From: Rhizobiaceae bacterium
GTDB taxonomy: Bacteria; Pseudomonadota; Alphaproteobacteria; Rhizobiales; Rhizobiaceae
Assembly: GCA_014238155.1 (NCBI GenBank)
Contig: JABABQ010000021.1
Location: 1-64,000 of the forward strand
Reading direction: 5' to 3'
DNA: 64,000 nucleotides
The notes beneath the pieces are model-generated. The model worked only from the letters and a program-made list of their open reading frames with translations, ran no database searches and was not told where the DNA came from. The position numbers were made by a program, and so were the translations under genes. The stretch's first letter is position 1. Each line of letters begins with the position of its first letter. Of the stretch, positions 27,059 to 35,274 are shown piece by piece.

Positions 27059-28456
27059 TCATTTAGTACTGGTTGAAAGTTTTGGCAAAACAATGACAGC
27101 CTTTAATCCCCCGGTTTCAGAATCTTCCAATTTGAAGCTTCCTCCGTATTCGGTAGCTATATCAGCCACAATAGCCAGTCCCAAGCCTGAGCCCGGCTGG
27201 GATTCATCCAAACGGATTCCGCGTTTTAACGCACTGTCTTTCTGTTCTTGGGACAGGCCCGCCCCATCGTCCTCAACTTCAATTTGAAGTTGGCTGACAC
27301 CGTTTGCTTCGACCGGCAGGTCATGGACACTGACAAGCACCGAATTCCTCGCAAAACGGGAAGCATTTTCCAGCAAGTTGCCAAAAATTTCCTCCAGATC
27401 CTGCTGTTCACCGCGAAAAATGATGTCCTCATCGCATTGGAGGATTTTGAATTCTGTTTCAGGCACCAATCGCTGCATCACTCGCAACAATTTTGACAAA
27501 ATGGGAAATACTTCTGTGCGGCTGACTATGACATCGCGTTGGGCGGCAATGCGTGCTCGATCCAGATAGGTCTGCACCTGAGACTTCATCAGATCGGCCT
27601 GTTCCGCGATCAGTTCTGACTGATCGGCATTGGGCGAACGAACCTCGTTGACGATCACGGCCAGTGGCGTTTTGAGCGCATGCGCGAGGTTGCCGACCTG
27701 AGTACGGGCTCGCTCAACTATCGACCGGTTAGTGGTGATCAGCGCATTTATTTCATCCACCAGTGGCTGGATTTCTGCGGGATAGAAATCATCAAGCTGC
27801 TGACTTTGTCCCTGGCGCACGTCATGCAAGGCGTCTGTAGCATCCGCTACTGGGCGCAATCCAAGGCGAATAAGAAAAAACATGACCAGAATTGTCCCGG
27901 CACAGTAAAGCAAGAAATACTGGATCAGTGTACGGTTGAATTTTGCAACTGACATGTCCACATCACGGGTGTTGCCGGTTACCCTGAATTGAAAAAGCGT
28001 TTCATCTTCATCCAGGGTAAGCTGTGTTTCAAGCTGCATCAGAACTTCGCCAGAAGGATCGGCGACGATTGAAACGCGCCTGAAATCTGCATCAAACGGG
28101 GTGGTAACCTCGGCGGGAAGTTCGGCCAGATTGCCGGAAAACGACGCCGAATGAGCAATCGGTTTTTGCGGACTATCAGTCCTTGCAATTGTCCAGAACC
28201 AACCTGATGAGAGTTCCACAAAACGCGGATCACCAAAATCTGGCGAGCCGCTCAAGTTGCCCTCCTGATCGATTTCAATCACCGACATGAGATTTTGCAT
28301 GTAGGCATGCAACAATTGCTGGAAGTTTCGTCGCTCATTGTTGAGCACCATGGTTGACAGGATCACGCCGGTTATCAGCAGTGCCACAGATGTCCACACA
28401 GCAACCAACGCTAACAGGCGAAAGGCTAGCGAATTGGGCAGATACCGGGACAGCAA
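27059..28456 (-). CDS. feuQ: Sensor histidine kinase FeuQ
   Basis: 465 aa, PhoQ-like: membrane segments at about 12-35 and 177-198, a periplasmic sensor of about 140 aa between them, HAMP-like linker, HisKA with VGNLAHALKTPLAV (His 259) and HATPase_c (FGNLLENASRFA, EDDGAGLS, GSGLGLAIVADI). The TTG start lies 7 nt after the feuP stop; no ATG occurs before the first membrane helix. In rhizobia FeuPQ controls cyclic glucan export and osmotic or iron adaptation, held in check by the periplasmic peptide FeuN. The assignment rests on domains plus the neighbouring feuP and a FeuN-like gene. Confidence 0.8.
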   Translation of the reverse strand: MLSRYLPNSLAFRLLALVAVWTSVALLITGVILSTMVLNNERRNFQQLLHAYMQNLMSVIEIDQEGNLSGSPDFGDPRFVELSSGWFWTIARTDSPQKPIAHSASFSGNLAELPAEVTTPFDADFRRVSIVADPSGEVLMQLETQLTLDEDETLFQFRVTGNTRDVDMSVAKFNRTLIQYFLLYCAGTILVMFFLIRLGLRPVADATDALHDVRQGQSQQLDDFYPAEIQPLVDEINALITTNRSIVERARTQVGNLAHALKTPLAVIVNEVRSPNADQSELIAEQADLMKSQVQTYLDRARIAAQRDVIVSRTEVFPILSKLLRVMQRLVPETEFKILQCDEDIIFRGEQQDLEEIFGNLLENASRFARNSVLVSVHDLPVEANGVSQLQIEVEDDGAGLSQEQKDSALKRGIRLDESQPGSGLGLAIVADIATEYGGSFKLEDSETGGLKAVIVLPKLSTSTK

Positions 28457-28462
28457 ATCGAA

Positions 28463-29113
28463 TTACGCCCGGTAGCCAAGTCCGCGCACGGTCTCGATGA
28501 TCTCGGGAAACAATTTTTTACGCAATCGACCGACAAACACTTCAATCGTATTGGAATCCTTGTCGAAATCCTGATCGTAAAGATGCTCGATCAACTCGGT
28601 GCGCGATACAACCTCACCTTTGTGGTGGATCAGGTAGGAGAGCAATCGAAATTCATGGGAAGTTAGTTTGACCGGCTGATCTTTGTAGGTCACGCGCGAT
28701 TGTTTGGTGTCCAGGCTGACATCGCCGATGACAATTTCAGAACTCGCGTGCCCTGCCGCACGCCGGATCAATGCACGCAGACGCGCCAGCACTTCTTCGG
28801 TGTGAAAAGGTTTAGCGACATAATCATCGGCACCAGCATCAATTCCGGCGACCTTGTCGCTCCATCTGTCGCGGGCGGTCAGCATCAATACCGGCATATC
28901 CCGACCATCGCGTCGCCAGTTTTCCAGAACGGTAACACCATCCATTTCAGGCAGGCCAATATCCAGGATGACGGCGTCATAAGGCTCGGTATCCCCGAGA
29001 AAATGCCCTTCTTCTCCGTCAAACGCCTTGTCGACCACATAGCCTGACTCCTCCAGCATATTTACCAGCTGACGGTTCAGGTTTTCATCATCTTCTACAA
29101 CAAGGATGCGCAT
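28463..29113 (-). CDS. feuP: Response regulator FeuP (OmpR family)
   Basis: 216 aa: receiver domain with acidic pocket VEDDE, phospho-Asp 51 (ILDIGLPEMDG) and KPFH, then a winged-helix domain (TSHEFRLLSYLIHHKGEVVSRTELIEHLYD, ending TVRGLGYRA). The PhoP-like length and immediate pairing with a PhoQ-like kinase fit FeuP. ATG 29111-29113. The small periplasmic FeuN-like gene lies 71 nt upstream in the same direction. Confidence 0.82.
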   Translation of the reverse strand: MRILVVEDDENLNRQLVNMLEESGYVVDKAFDGEEGHFLGDTEPYDAVILDIGLPEMDGVTVLENWRRDGRDMPVLMLTARDRWSDKVAGIDAGADDYVAKPFHTEEVLARLRALIRRAAGHASSEIVIGDVSLDTKQSRVTYKDQPVKLTSHEFRLLSYLIHHKGEVVSRTELIEHLYDQDFDKDSNTIEVFVGRLRKKLFPEIIETVRGLGYRA

Positions 29114-29184
29114 TATTTCGGGTCCCCAATCTGAGCTGCAGATTTAGATTAGCGGTAAATGGCACATAAGACGAGTGGCAGAAC

Positions 29185-29430
29185 CTATTTGGAAACGACA
29201 AATGTTTTGCGCTTGGGCGGTCCGTTGGCCGGCTTGATCAATAATTTGATGACGCATTTTCCACCACGCGCCGACACGCTTAGAATGCGGCCACCCTTCG
29301 ATGCAGCAAGGCTCGAGGCCCGCGAACTACAGGATGCGGCCTCGGCCTGAACTGGCAGCAAGGTGGAACCGCATAACAGGCCTGCGGCAAGGGCCAAATG
29401 GATAATCTTGGTAGGAACAAGTGTTTTCAT
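29185..29430 (-). CDS. Small periplasmic FeuN-like protein
   Basis: 81 aa from ATG 29428-29430 with a clear Sec signal peptide (hydrophobic core IHLALAAGLLCG, cleavage after AEA). The mature part of about 50 aa holds two Cys that could form a disulfide (ASCSSR and GGKCVIKLL) and the motif GGRILSVSARGGKC. Its size, export signal and place just upstream of feuP match FeuN, the small periplasmic protein reported to restrain FeuQ in Sinorhizobium. Homology is inferred from context, not shown by alignment. Confidence 0.65.
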   Translation of the reverse strand: MKTLVPTKIIHLALAAGLLCGSTLLPVQAEAASCSSRASSLAASKGGRILSVSARGGKCVIKLLIKPANGPPKRKTFVVSK

Positions 29431-29479
29431 GTGACGGTCATAGCAAGTTTCGTGTGAACGCGACATGAACAGTTTTGTT

Positions 29480-29743
29480 TCAATTTACGCAAAGAGCAAG
29501 CCAACCGGCATTATGTAGTTTAATTGCCCTTATCGTTGCATCTGAATCCAAATCCGACCAGTTGATCGGACCAAAAGCCTGACAGGAAAAGTCAGTCGCG
29601 ACGGAATCCGTCATCCTTGCGCAACTGGTGAGCATCAACATCACCAGAAATACGCCTGCGCCGCGCCAGATGCAGTTTTTCCAAAAACCTTCTGGATATG
29701 GCGCGTTGTTCGTCGGCAATCTGACGGCGGATTTTGTGTTCAT
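29480..29743 (-). CDS. Outer spanin (Rz1)-like lipoprotein, phage remnant
   Basis: About 87 aa if it starts at ATG 29741-29743; a start near 29641 is also possible. VFLVMLMLTSC gives a hydrophobic stretch with a lipobox-like LTSC. The C-terminus (SCQAFGPINWSDLDSDATIRAIKLHNAGWLALC) follows the pattern C.xF.PI.WS..D...I..HN..W..LC common in small lipoproteins of alphaproteobacterial phage lysis cassettes. It overlaps the preceding gene in another frame, the usual arrangement of Rz and Rz1. Confidence 0.5.
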   Translation of the reverse strand: MNTKSAVRLPTNNAPYPEGFWKNCIWRGAGVFLVMLMLTSCARMTDSVATDFSCQAFGPINWSDLDSDATIRAIKLHNAGWLALCVN

Positions 29744-29819
29744 GTATCCACCGCCTGATCCGACGCAGCGCAGCCAGAAGCAAGCGCAGCATATGCATAA
29801 ACGAGACAATTGCTGACAC
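29592..29819 (-). CDS. Inner spanin (Rz)-like protein, phage remnant
   Basis: 75 aa from GTG 29817-29819, 4 nt after the stop of the holin-like fusion. A short hydrophobic N-terminus (IVSFMHMLRLLLAAL) is followed by a charged helical region and the end DVDAHQLRKDDGFRRD, resembling the tails of small phage genes found between holin and Rz1-like lipoprotein genes. In lysis, spanins bridge the inner and outer membranes. Its order after a holin fragment and overlap with a lipoprotein frame support the call; sequence alone is weak. Confidence 0.5.
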   Translation of the reverse strand: MSAIVSFMHMLRLLLAALRRIRRWIHEHKIRRQIADEQRAISRRFLEKLHLARRRRISGDVDAHQLRKDDGFRRD

Positions 29820-29823
29820 GTCA

Positions 29824-30528
29824 TCAATCGATCATGCTGGTCGCGCTGACCCGACCGACCACCGCCACCAGCGATCCGCCAACCGCCGCCAGTTGCAGAG
29901 CGACGTCGATGAACGCAGTTTGAGTTGCATCATCAATTTCGATGTCGAATGCAGAAGCTGCAGCTGCAATCAAGGCGACAATTGAGCCCCAGATGGTCCG
30001 CGCGTCACACCAGGCCGCTCCAAATTGTGGTCCTCGGAGCCCATCCGGGTCTTCTGAAGAAAACACCTGCCCGACCGCACCATTGGGCCATTCCAACCGA
30101 CGGCGAGAACTAATCCAGACCGGCCTTTCGAGACTTGTATGAAGTGCCAGCAATCCGGACTGGCCTTCAATCATCACCTCGCGGGCATCAGCGTAGGTTT
30201 CTGCAACCAGGGCAATATTGCCCACCGGACGCGACGCGAAGCAGTGATCTCCCAGCGCCATAGCGCGCGTCCATTCCGCACCGGCGCGGGTTTTCCCGGC
30301 ACCGCGTCCACCAAGCAGCAACCAATTGGTCCAGCTCGACGGTTCGGGCAATTGATGTGACCGTGCATAAACCGGCCAGCGGCGAAAAAGATGTTCCTTT
30401 ATATGGTTATTTGCCAGCCTCAGCAGGTGCGGAAACTTCCCCTGTATCCACAAGATCTTTAACCAGTTGGGTAAGCTGGCGATCAAGCTCCTGGCTTCCA
30501 CCTGAATTGGATCGGGAGAAAACTTCAT
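29824..30528 (-). pseudogene. Phage/GTA large terminase N-terminus fused to a holin C-terminus by deletion
   Basis: Open frame of 234 aa. Residues 1-175 are the start of a gene-transfer-agent-type large terminase: RSLIASLPN, WTNWLLLGGRGAGKTRAGAEW (Walker A at about 73-80), NIALVAETYADAREVMIEG and DGLRGPQFGAAWCD. The family continues with CDE (Walker B Glu), the rest of the ATPase and the nuclease domain, but here the text changes at CDA to RTIWGSIVALIAAAASAFDI...VGGSLVAVVGRVSA, a pattern typical of small phage holins. About two thirds of the terminase and everything between it and the holin are missing. The ATPase can no longer be complete, so I treat it as a deletion relic. Confidence 0.75.
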
Positions 30529-30811
30529 TCGAACCGCCGGAGTGATAATTGTGATTTTTCCCAGCTGGGCCGCCCAGCTTAACGCTCACCGCAGCAATTG
30601 ATTCCAAAGTCTTGGCAAGAATTGCCAAGGCCCTGGCAGCCTGTTCGACATCGCCGGCACCACCTTCGCTGTGAAACCTGTCAAGCTGCTGGCCAAATAT
30701 GACCACCAACTTGGTGTGCAGATCCTGCGCCGTGGTATTTTTATCTCGCACCGAGGATGGATCACCTTCACGCTGCTCAGCCGAATGCTCCCCGGCGGGT
30801 TGCTCGTTCAT
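30407..30811 (-). CDS. Small-terminase-like (GTA gene 1-like) protein
   Basis: 134 aa from ATG 30809-30811. The middle (HTKLVVIFGQQLDRFHSEGGAGDVEQAARALAILAKTLESI) and the end (LDRQLTQLVKDLV) resemble the small protein encoded just upstream of the large terminase in rhizobial gene transfer agents, regarded as the small terminase. It overlaps the terminase start by about 120 nt, which is long; either the terminase fragment starts later or the overlap is genuine. It is probably useless without the rest of the packaging machine. Confidence 0.5.
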   Translation of the reverse strand: MNEQPAGEHSAEQREGDPSSVRDKNTTAQDLHTKLVVIFGQQLDRFHSEGGAGDVEQAARALAILAKTLESIAAVSVKLGGPAGKNHNYHSGGSNEVFSRSNSGGSQELDRQLTQLVKDLVDTGEVSAPAEAGK

Positions 30812-30937
30812 GGTTCTGATCCGTTTGAAAATTGAAGAATTGCCGAGGTCAAAATACAAAAAATCGGCCCCTGGACCGCTTATTTACCCACCTCTTCGAT
30901 TATGCGCTGAAGCTACAGCAAGAGCGTTACGCAGTCA

Positions 30938-30968
30938 AGGATTATTTTCCTATTTGGCAAATAATCCT
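30938..30968 (-). terminator. AT-rich hairpin at the 3' end of the UPF0260 gene
   Basis: AGGATTATTT and AAATAATCCT pair perfectly (10 bp, 11-nt loop). The hairpin covers the last bases of the UPF0260 stop codon on the minus strand. There is no long T run, so it is a possible terminator or 3'-end protector. Confidence 0.45.
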
Positions 30969-31461
30969 ATTCCTTGTTCACCCAATCAACCAGATGGTCT
31001 TCGTATTGCTCGACGCCTATGCCGTCTTCCGGAATGGTTCGTCCCCGGACACTGACACCGGCCTGGTGCACTGAGTTGGCGTCTCCGGAGATCAACGGAT
31101 GCCACTCTGGCAGATCATTGCCCTCTTCCAAACGACGATAGGCGCAGGTCGGTGGCAACCAATGGTATTTGGCAATGTCCTGCGGTTCGAGTTTGACGCA
31201 ATCAGGCACCGTTTCAAAGCGATTTTCATAATCCTTGCAGCGACAACTAGTGCCATCAAACAAGGTGCAGGCGATGTTGGTGAAGTGGATTTCTCCCGTG
31301 TCCCAGTCTTCCAGCTTGTTGAGGCAACAACGGCCACAACCGTCACACAGGCTCTCCCACTCTTCGACAGACATCTGTTGAAGTGATTTAACTTCCCAAA
31401 ACCGGGAAATAATGGCGTTCACGATATATTCCAAATTATCGACATAAACTTGCTCAAGCAT
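30967..31461 (-). CDS. UPF0260/YcgN-family cysteine cluster protein
   Basis: 164 aa. The block [36 protein letters not shown], the [16 protein letters not shown] segment, [13 protein letters not shown] and WHPLISGD are diagnostic of the YcgN/UPF0260 family. The Cys residues (CxxCxxCC, CxC, C) form the family's presumed iron or zinc cluster site. The biochemical role is unknown. It is divergent from the penicillin-binding protein gene, with 82 bases between the starts. It separates the phage relic from housekeeping genes. Confidence 0.92.
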   Translation of the reverse strand: MLEQVYVDNLEYIVNAIISRFWEVKSLQQMSVEEWESLCDGCGRCCLNKLEDWDTGEIHFTNIACTLFDGTSCRCKDYENRFETVPDCVKLEPQDIAKYHWLPPTCAYRRLEEGNDLPEWHPLISGDANSVHQAGVSVRGRTIPEDGIGVEQYEDHLVDWVNKE

Positions 31462-31543
31462 GATAAATGTTAGAAAAAGAACAGCGGCAGTGCATTTCGC
31501 CCTCGCCCAACCTCAACCATGAAGCGGAGCCTGCGTAAAGCCC

Positions 31544-33742
31544 ATGCGCGATCCATTCGCCCCAAGGAAGAAATATTCCGCCAGCAAGTGGCTGATGAAC
31601 GTCGATTCATGGGTTGACGATGGAATGTACCGATTCAAGTCAGGCGGTGGCGAAAGCTGGGAAAGCCTGACAATTTTCTTTCGAAAATTTCGGGTTTACG
31701 GCCTCAAAAAGGCATTTGTCGAAGTGGCCTGTGAGGGGTTTACTTTGGGGGTTGTCGGCGCAATTTTGATGCTTGCACTGGCCAAACCTGCTTTTGAAGA
31801 AACCGACAAAAACTGGCGCGCCAATAAGCAATATGCAGTTTCGTTTCTGGATCGATTCGGCAATGAAATCGGTAAGCGTGGCATTCTTCACAATGATGCC
31901 GAACCAATTGATGCCCTGCCCGATCACTTTATCAAGGCAGTTATGGCAACAGAAGACCGCCGGTTTTTCGAGCATTTCGGCATCGATTTTCTGGGCCTGG
32001 TTCGGGCGATGGTGGAAAATGCCCGGGCCAATTCCGTTGTTCAGGGTGGGTCCACCATCACCCAACAGCTGGCGAAAAACCTGTTTTTGACAAATGAACG
32101 CACGCTGGAACGCAAAATCAAGGAAGCGTTTTTGGCGCTCTGGCTGGAATATAATCTCAGCAAGGAAGAAATTCTAAAACTCTATCTCGACCGCGCCTAT
32201 ATGGGTGGCGGCGCTTTTGGGGCGGCCGCGGCGTCTGAATTTTATTTCAAAAAAAGCATTCGCGATGTCAACCTGGCGGAAGCGGCTATGATGGCAGGCC
32301 TCTACAAGGCGCCCGCCAAATATGCCCCTCATGTCAATCTTCCGGCAGCGCGCGCGCGGGCAAATGAAGTTTTGACCAATATGGTTCAGGCAAAATTTAT
32401 GACCGAGGGACAGGTCATCAATGCCCGCCGCAATCCTGCCAGTGTGGTTGAACGTGATAAGTCCGACGTACCGGACTATTTCCTTGATCACGCATTTTTA
32501 GAGGTCAAGGAACTGGCCGCCAGCTTGCCGACCAATACGCTTGTTGTCAAAACCACCATCGATCCGAGCCTGCAAACGGCTGCTGAAGACGCGGTGCTGT
32601 CGCATCTGCGCCAGTACGGCGACGACTACGGCAGCAATCAGGGGGCCATGGTTGTGTTGGAAAATGGTGGCGCTGTGCGGGCGCTGGTTGGCGGCAGAGA
32701 CTATGGAGAAAGCCAGTTTAACCGCGCCACACAGGCCCGCCGTCAGCCCGGCTCGACTTTCAAACCCTATGTCTACGCCTATGCCGTCGAACAAGGTTAT
32801 CACCCTAATCAAACGGTCAGCGGAGCCGGAATAACAATCCGTGGCTGGACACCGCAGAACTATGGCGGTCGCCGCTTTGGCAATGTCTCACTGACCACGG
32901 CGCTGGTAAAATCCATCAATACGGTGCCGGTTCGAATTGCCGCCCGTCTGGGACGTCAACCGATCGTTGAACTGGCTTACCGCATGGGCGTTGAATCACC
33001 GTTGACTGCCGAACCGGCCATGCCATTGGGCACCAACGAAATGACCGTAATGGAGCAGGCAACAGGCTACGGAGTGTTCATGTCTGGGGGCTATTCCACC
33101 AACCGACATTCAATTCTCCAAATTGCTGATGCCAGTGGCACAATCCTTTTTGATCACAAAATAGATGGCCCCAAGGCTGAACGGGTTATTTCTGAAGACG
33201 CCACACGATCGATGAACCAGATGCTATCGCAGGTTCCCGAATGGGGTACCGGACGCCGCTCTAAGCTTGAGGGCATCAAAACAGCCGGGAAAACGGGTAC
33301 AACCCAGGCCTATCGAGACGCTTGGTTTGTTGGTTACACCGGCAATTTCGTTGGGGCCGTTTGGTTTGGAAATGACGATTACAGTCCGACTAAAAGACTG
33401 ACCGGGGGACGTCTGCCAGCCATGACCTGGAAAAAATTCATGACCTATGCACATCAGAATATCGATTTGCGTCCCCTGCCTTTCGTCGAACCTGAGAAAC
33501 CCAAAAAACCGAAAGCCGCCAAGGTTGCAAGCGCCGATAAACCGGCAGATATTCCTGTCGATGTAATACGACAAAAACCGCTCTCTCTGGAAACCACCAG
33601 ATTGTTGCGCCAGCTGGAGTTGGACATGAAGAATGCTCCAAGCCTGAGGACCCAGCGAGTGACCCGCGCATCCACGCAACCTGTTGACAATTCGCACGAT
33701 AACGCGGCAAACCCGACAATTCAGGTCGTTCAGAATCGATGA
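31544..33742 (+). CDS. Bifunctional penicillin-binding protein, class A (PBP1)
   Basis: Polymerises and cross-links peptidoglycan from the inner membrane. 732 aa: cytoplasmic N-terminus of about 60 aa, one membrane segment (GFTLGVVGAILMLALA), a GT51 glycosyltransferase domain with the catalytic-Glu motif ATEDRRFFEHFGID and QGGSTITQQLAKNLFL, then a transpeptidase domain with the SxxK active site QPGSTFKPYVYA, SxN in KSINTVP and KTGTTQ. The tail is Lys/Pro-rich and disordered. No OB insert is apparent, unlike PBP1a (mrcA). DUF1214 and DUF1254 genes follow. Confidence 0.94.
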   Translation: MRDPFAPRKKYSASKWLMNVDSWVDDGMYRFKSGGGESWESLTIFFRKFRVYGLKKAFVEVACEGFTLGVVGAILMLALAKPAFEETDKNWRANKQYAVSFLDRFGNEIGKRGILHNDAEPIDALPDHFIKAVMATEDRRFFEHFGIDFLGLVRAMVENARANSVVQGGSTITQQLAKNLFLTNERTLERKIKEAFLALWLEYNLSKEEILKLYLDRAYMGGGAFGAAAASEFYFKKSIRDVNLAEAAMMAGLYKAPAKYAPHVNLPAARARANEVLTNMVQAKFMTEGQVINARRNPASVVERDKSDVPDYFLDHAFLEVKELAASLPTNTLVVKTTIDPSLQTAAEDAVLSHLRQYGDDYGSNQGAMVVLENGGAVRALVGGRDYGESQFNRATQARRQPGSTFKPYVYAYAVEQGYHPNQTVSGAGITIRGWTPQNYGGRRFGNVSLTTALVKSINTVPVRIAARLGRQPIVELAYRMGVESPLTAEPAMPLGTNEMTVMEQATGYGVFMSGGYSTNRHSILQIADASGTILFDHKIDGPKAERVISEDATRSMNQMLSQVPEWGTGRRSKLEGIKTAGKTGTTQAYRDAWFVGYTGNFVGAVWFGNDDYSPTKRLTGGRLPAMTWKKFMTYAHQNIDLRPLPFVEPEKPKKPKAAKVASADKPADIPVDVIRQKPLSLETTRLLRQLELDMKNAPSLRTQRVTRASTQPVDNSHDNAANPTIQVVQNR

Positions 33743-33786
33743 GTGACACCCCTTTCAACGCGTGTTGATGGAGCGCTGACAGTCTC

Positions 33787-34449
33787 GTGCGTGCATTTGG
33801 CGAACTATTTGCAATTCTGTTTGTTGGTCTGTTTGTCGGCGGTGTGTTGGCCTGGTTGTCGATTCAAAAAAACCATGGCTTTGGCACGTTGACGATTGGT
33901 CAATGGACCGCCTGGCCGCAGGCTGGCAGCATCAATGCCGACCCCTATTCCAAAGCCAAAGTTGCCGCAGATGGCGACGTGCCACTTGGTGCGGCAGAGG
34001 GCATTGCCTTTCATTCCATCACCGACCAACGCGGCAACGCATTACGCCGCAATTGCCAATATAGATTGTCGGGAATGACACCCCCTGCCCGATTGTGGAC
34101 CCTGGCCGCCCACGATCTCAACGACCGGGCGCTGTTCAGGTCAGATGGTCGGCCCAGCAATCTTGTGTCACGGGAGCTGTTGCGGGAAAGCAATGGACAG
34201 TTTGAGATTTTTGCCGGACCCGAACTGGCATCAAAGAACTGGTTGGAGGTCAGCGGCGACGGCGACGGCGGCGGCGGCATAGGCGTCGTGAGCGACGACG
34301 GCAGCAGTGGCGGCGACCAAGGCAGTCGTAGAGGGCGGGACGAGCTCTTCAAACTGATATTGCGGCTATATGACAGCCCCGTTACCAGCGCCGGTCGCGA
34401 GGCCGATGCCACCATGCCCACCGTCACATTGATTGCGTGCAAATCATGA
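33787..34449 (+). CDS. DUF1214-domain membrane protein with low-complexity insert
   Basis: 220 aa from GTG 33787. An N-terminal membrane segment (LFAILFVGLFVGGVLAWLSI) is followed by a DUF1214 domain: NCQYRLSGMTPPARLWTLAAHDLNDR and the C-terminal LILRLYDSPVTS. Between NWLEV and ELFKLILRLYD about 30 residues of Gly/Asp/Ser (GDGDGGGGIGVVSDDGSSGG) come from a GGC/GAC triplet tract at about 34255-34340. Relatives join these parts directly with a short glycine loop. Function is unknown. It overlaps the DUF1254-like gene by ATGA. Confidence 0.75.
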   Translation: MRAFGELFAILFVGLFVGGVLAWLSIQKNHGFGTLTIGQWTAWPQAGSINADPYSKAKVAADGDVPLGAAEGIAFHSITDQRGNALRRNCQYRLSGMTPPARLWTLAAHDLNDRALFRSDGRPSNLVSRELLRESNGQFEIFAGPELASKNWLEVSGDGDGGGGIGVVSDDGSSGGDQGSRRGRDELFKLILRLYDSPVTSAGREADATMPTVTLIACKS

Positions 34450-35021
34450 AACGATCATTCTACGTCCTTTCCGTCGCATTTGTGTTGGCCGGCATCGTCC
34501 ATATTCTCATCGTCCTGCTGATCCCCAATTACGCGGCAAGAGATGCCTGGGCCAAACTCGAACAGGTCGCAGCTCCGTGGAGTTTTAGCATTGTGGCACT
34601 GCCCGGCCAATCTAATGAAATATTGCCCCTGGTCGATCCAGCCTTTGGAATCGCGGCATGCCGGTTTGACCTCTCACAAGCCCCGCTTTGGGTTTCCGCC
34701 GAGGGCCAACTGGCGTTCTGGAGCATTGCGATATTCGATCGGCAGGGGCGGAATATCTACAGTTTCAACGACAGAACCGCGATCGAACGGCAATTGTCGC
34801 TGATTGTGGTCGATCCGGTTCAAATGGCGCAGTTAAGAAAAAACCCGCCCGCCAGTGTCGATAAGGCTGTGCTGGTCGAAACCAATACTGCAGAGGGATT
34901 TGTGCTGATCCGGGCCCTGCAGGAAAACCAGAGCTGGGCTGCCCCAGTTCTCCAATTTCTGACCAGCGCAAGGTGTGAGCGCTTTCTCAATGACGCGGCT
35001 GCACGACAACCCGCAGGCTGA
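34446..35021 (+). CDS. DUF1254-domain membrane protein
   Basis: 191 aa from ATG 34446, which overlaps the DUF1214 gene stop (ATGA). An N-terminal membrane segment (FYVLSVAFVLAGIVHILIVLLI) precedes a DUF1254-like domain (DPAFGIAACRFDLSQAPLWVSAEGQLAFWSIAIFDRQGRNIYSFNDRTA). In other bacteria DUF1254 and DUF1214 occur in one polypeptide; here they are separate and probably form a heteromer. The role is unknown. Confidence 0.8.
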   Translation: MKRSFYVLSVAFVLAGIVHILIVLLIPNYAARDAWAKLEQVAAPWSFSIVALPGQSNEILPLVDPAFGIAACRFDLSQAPLWVSAEGQLAFWSIAIFDRQGRNIYSFNDRTAIERQLSLIVVDPVQMAQLRKNPPASVDKAVLVETNTAEGFVLIRALQENQSWAAPVLQFLTSARCERFLNDAAARQPAG

Positions 35022-35107
35022 ACAATACTCAGATGAGCCGATCATGCGACCATTGCAGAAGCGCTGGTCTCAGTCTTGGACCGAAATTTATGTCTTCCGG
35101 CTCACAA

Positions 35108-35148
35108 TTGGCGCGAATTTTTCCGGCATGACGGAAAAACTGCGCCAA
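35108..35148. other. Long stem-loop in the DUF1254-MFS spacer
   Basis: TTGGCGCGAATTTTTCCG pairs with CGGAAAAACTGCGCCAA (about 16 of 18 positions, 6-nt loop). It lies in a 253-base gap (35022-35274) with no convincing gene; a 91-codon frame across it has no recognisable features. It could be a transcript end, a small-RNA element or a degenerate repeat unit. Confidence 0.5.
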
Positions 35149-35274
35149 CGTTTCACCTGTATGACATCTATCTCCGCTAGGGGTCGACGTGTGCCTGTTT
35201 ATCAACCTCAATCGTTGAATGTCAGCACCGAATCTGTGTATCTGCGGTAACCAGCCACCAAGCCAATTGATCCT

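Noticed and set aside
33787-34345. Frameshift in the DUF1214 gene
   Set aside because: The frame resumes with the conserved LRLYD motif after the Gly/Asp tract, so the change is an in-frame insertion.
34975-35250. 91-codon frame bridging the DUF1254 gene and the following spacer
   Set aside because: It overlaps the DUF1254 gene, passes through the stem-loop and has no family resemblance or ribosome site.
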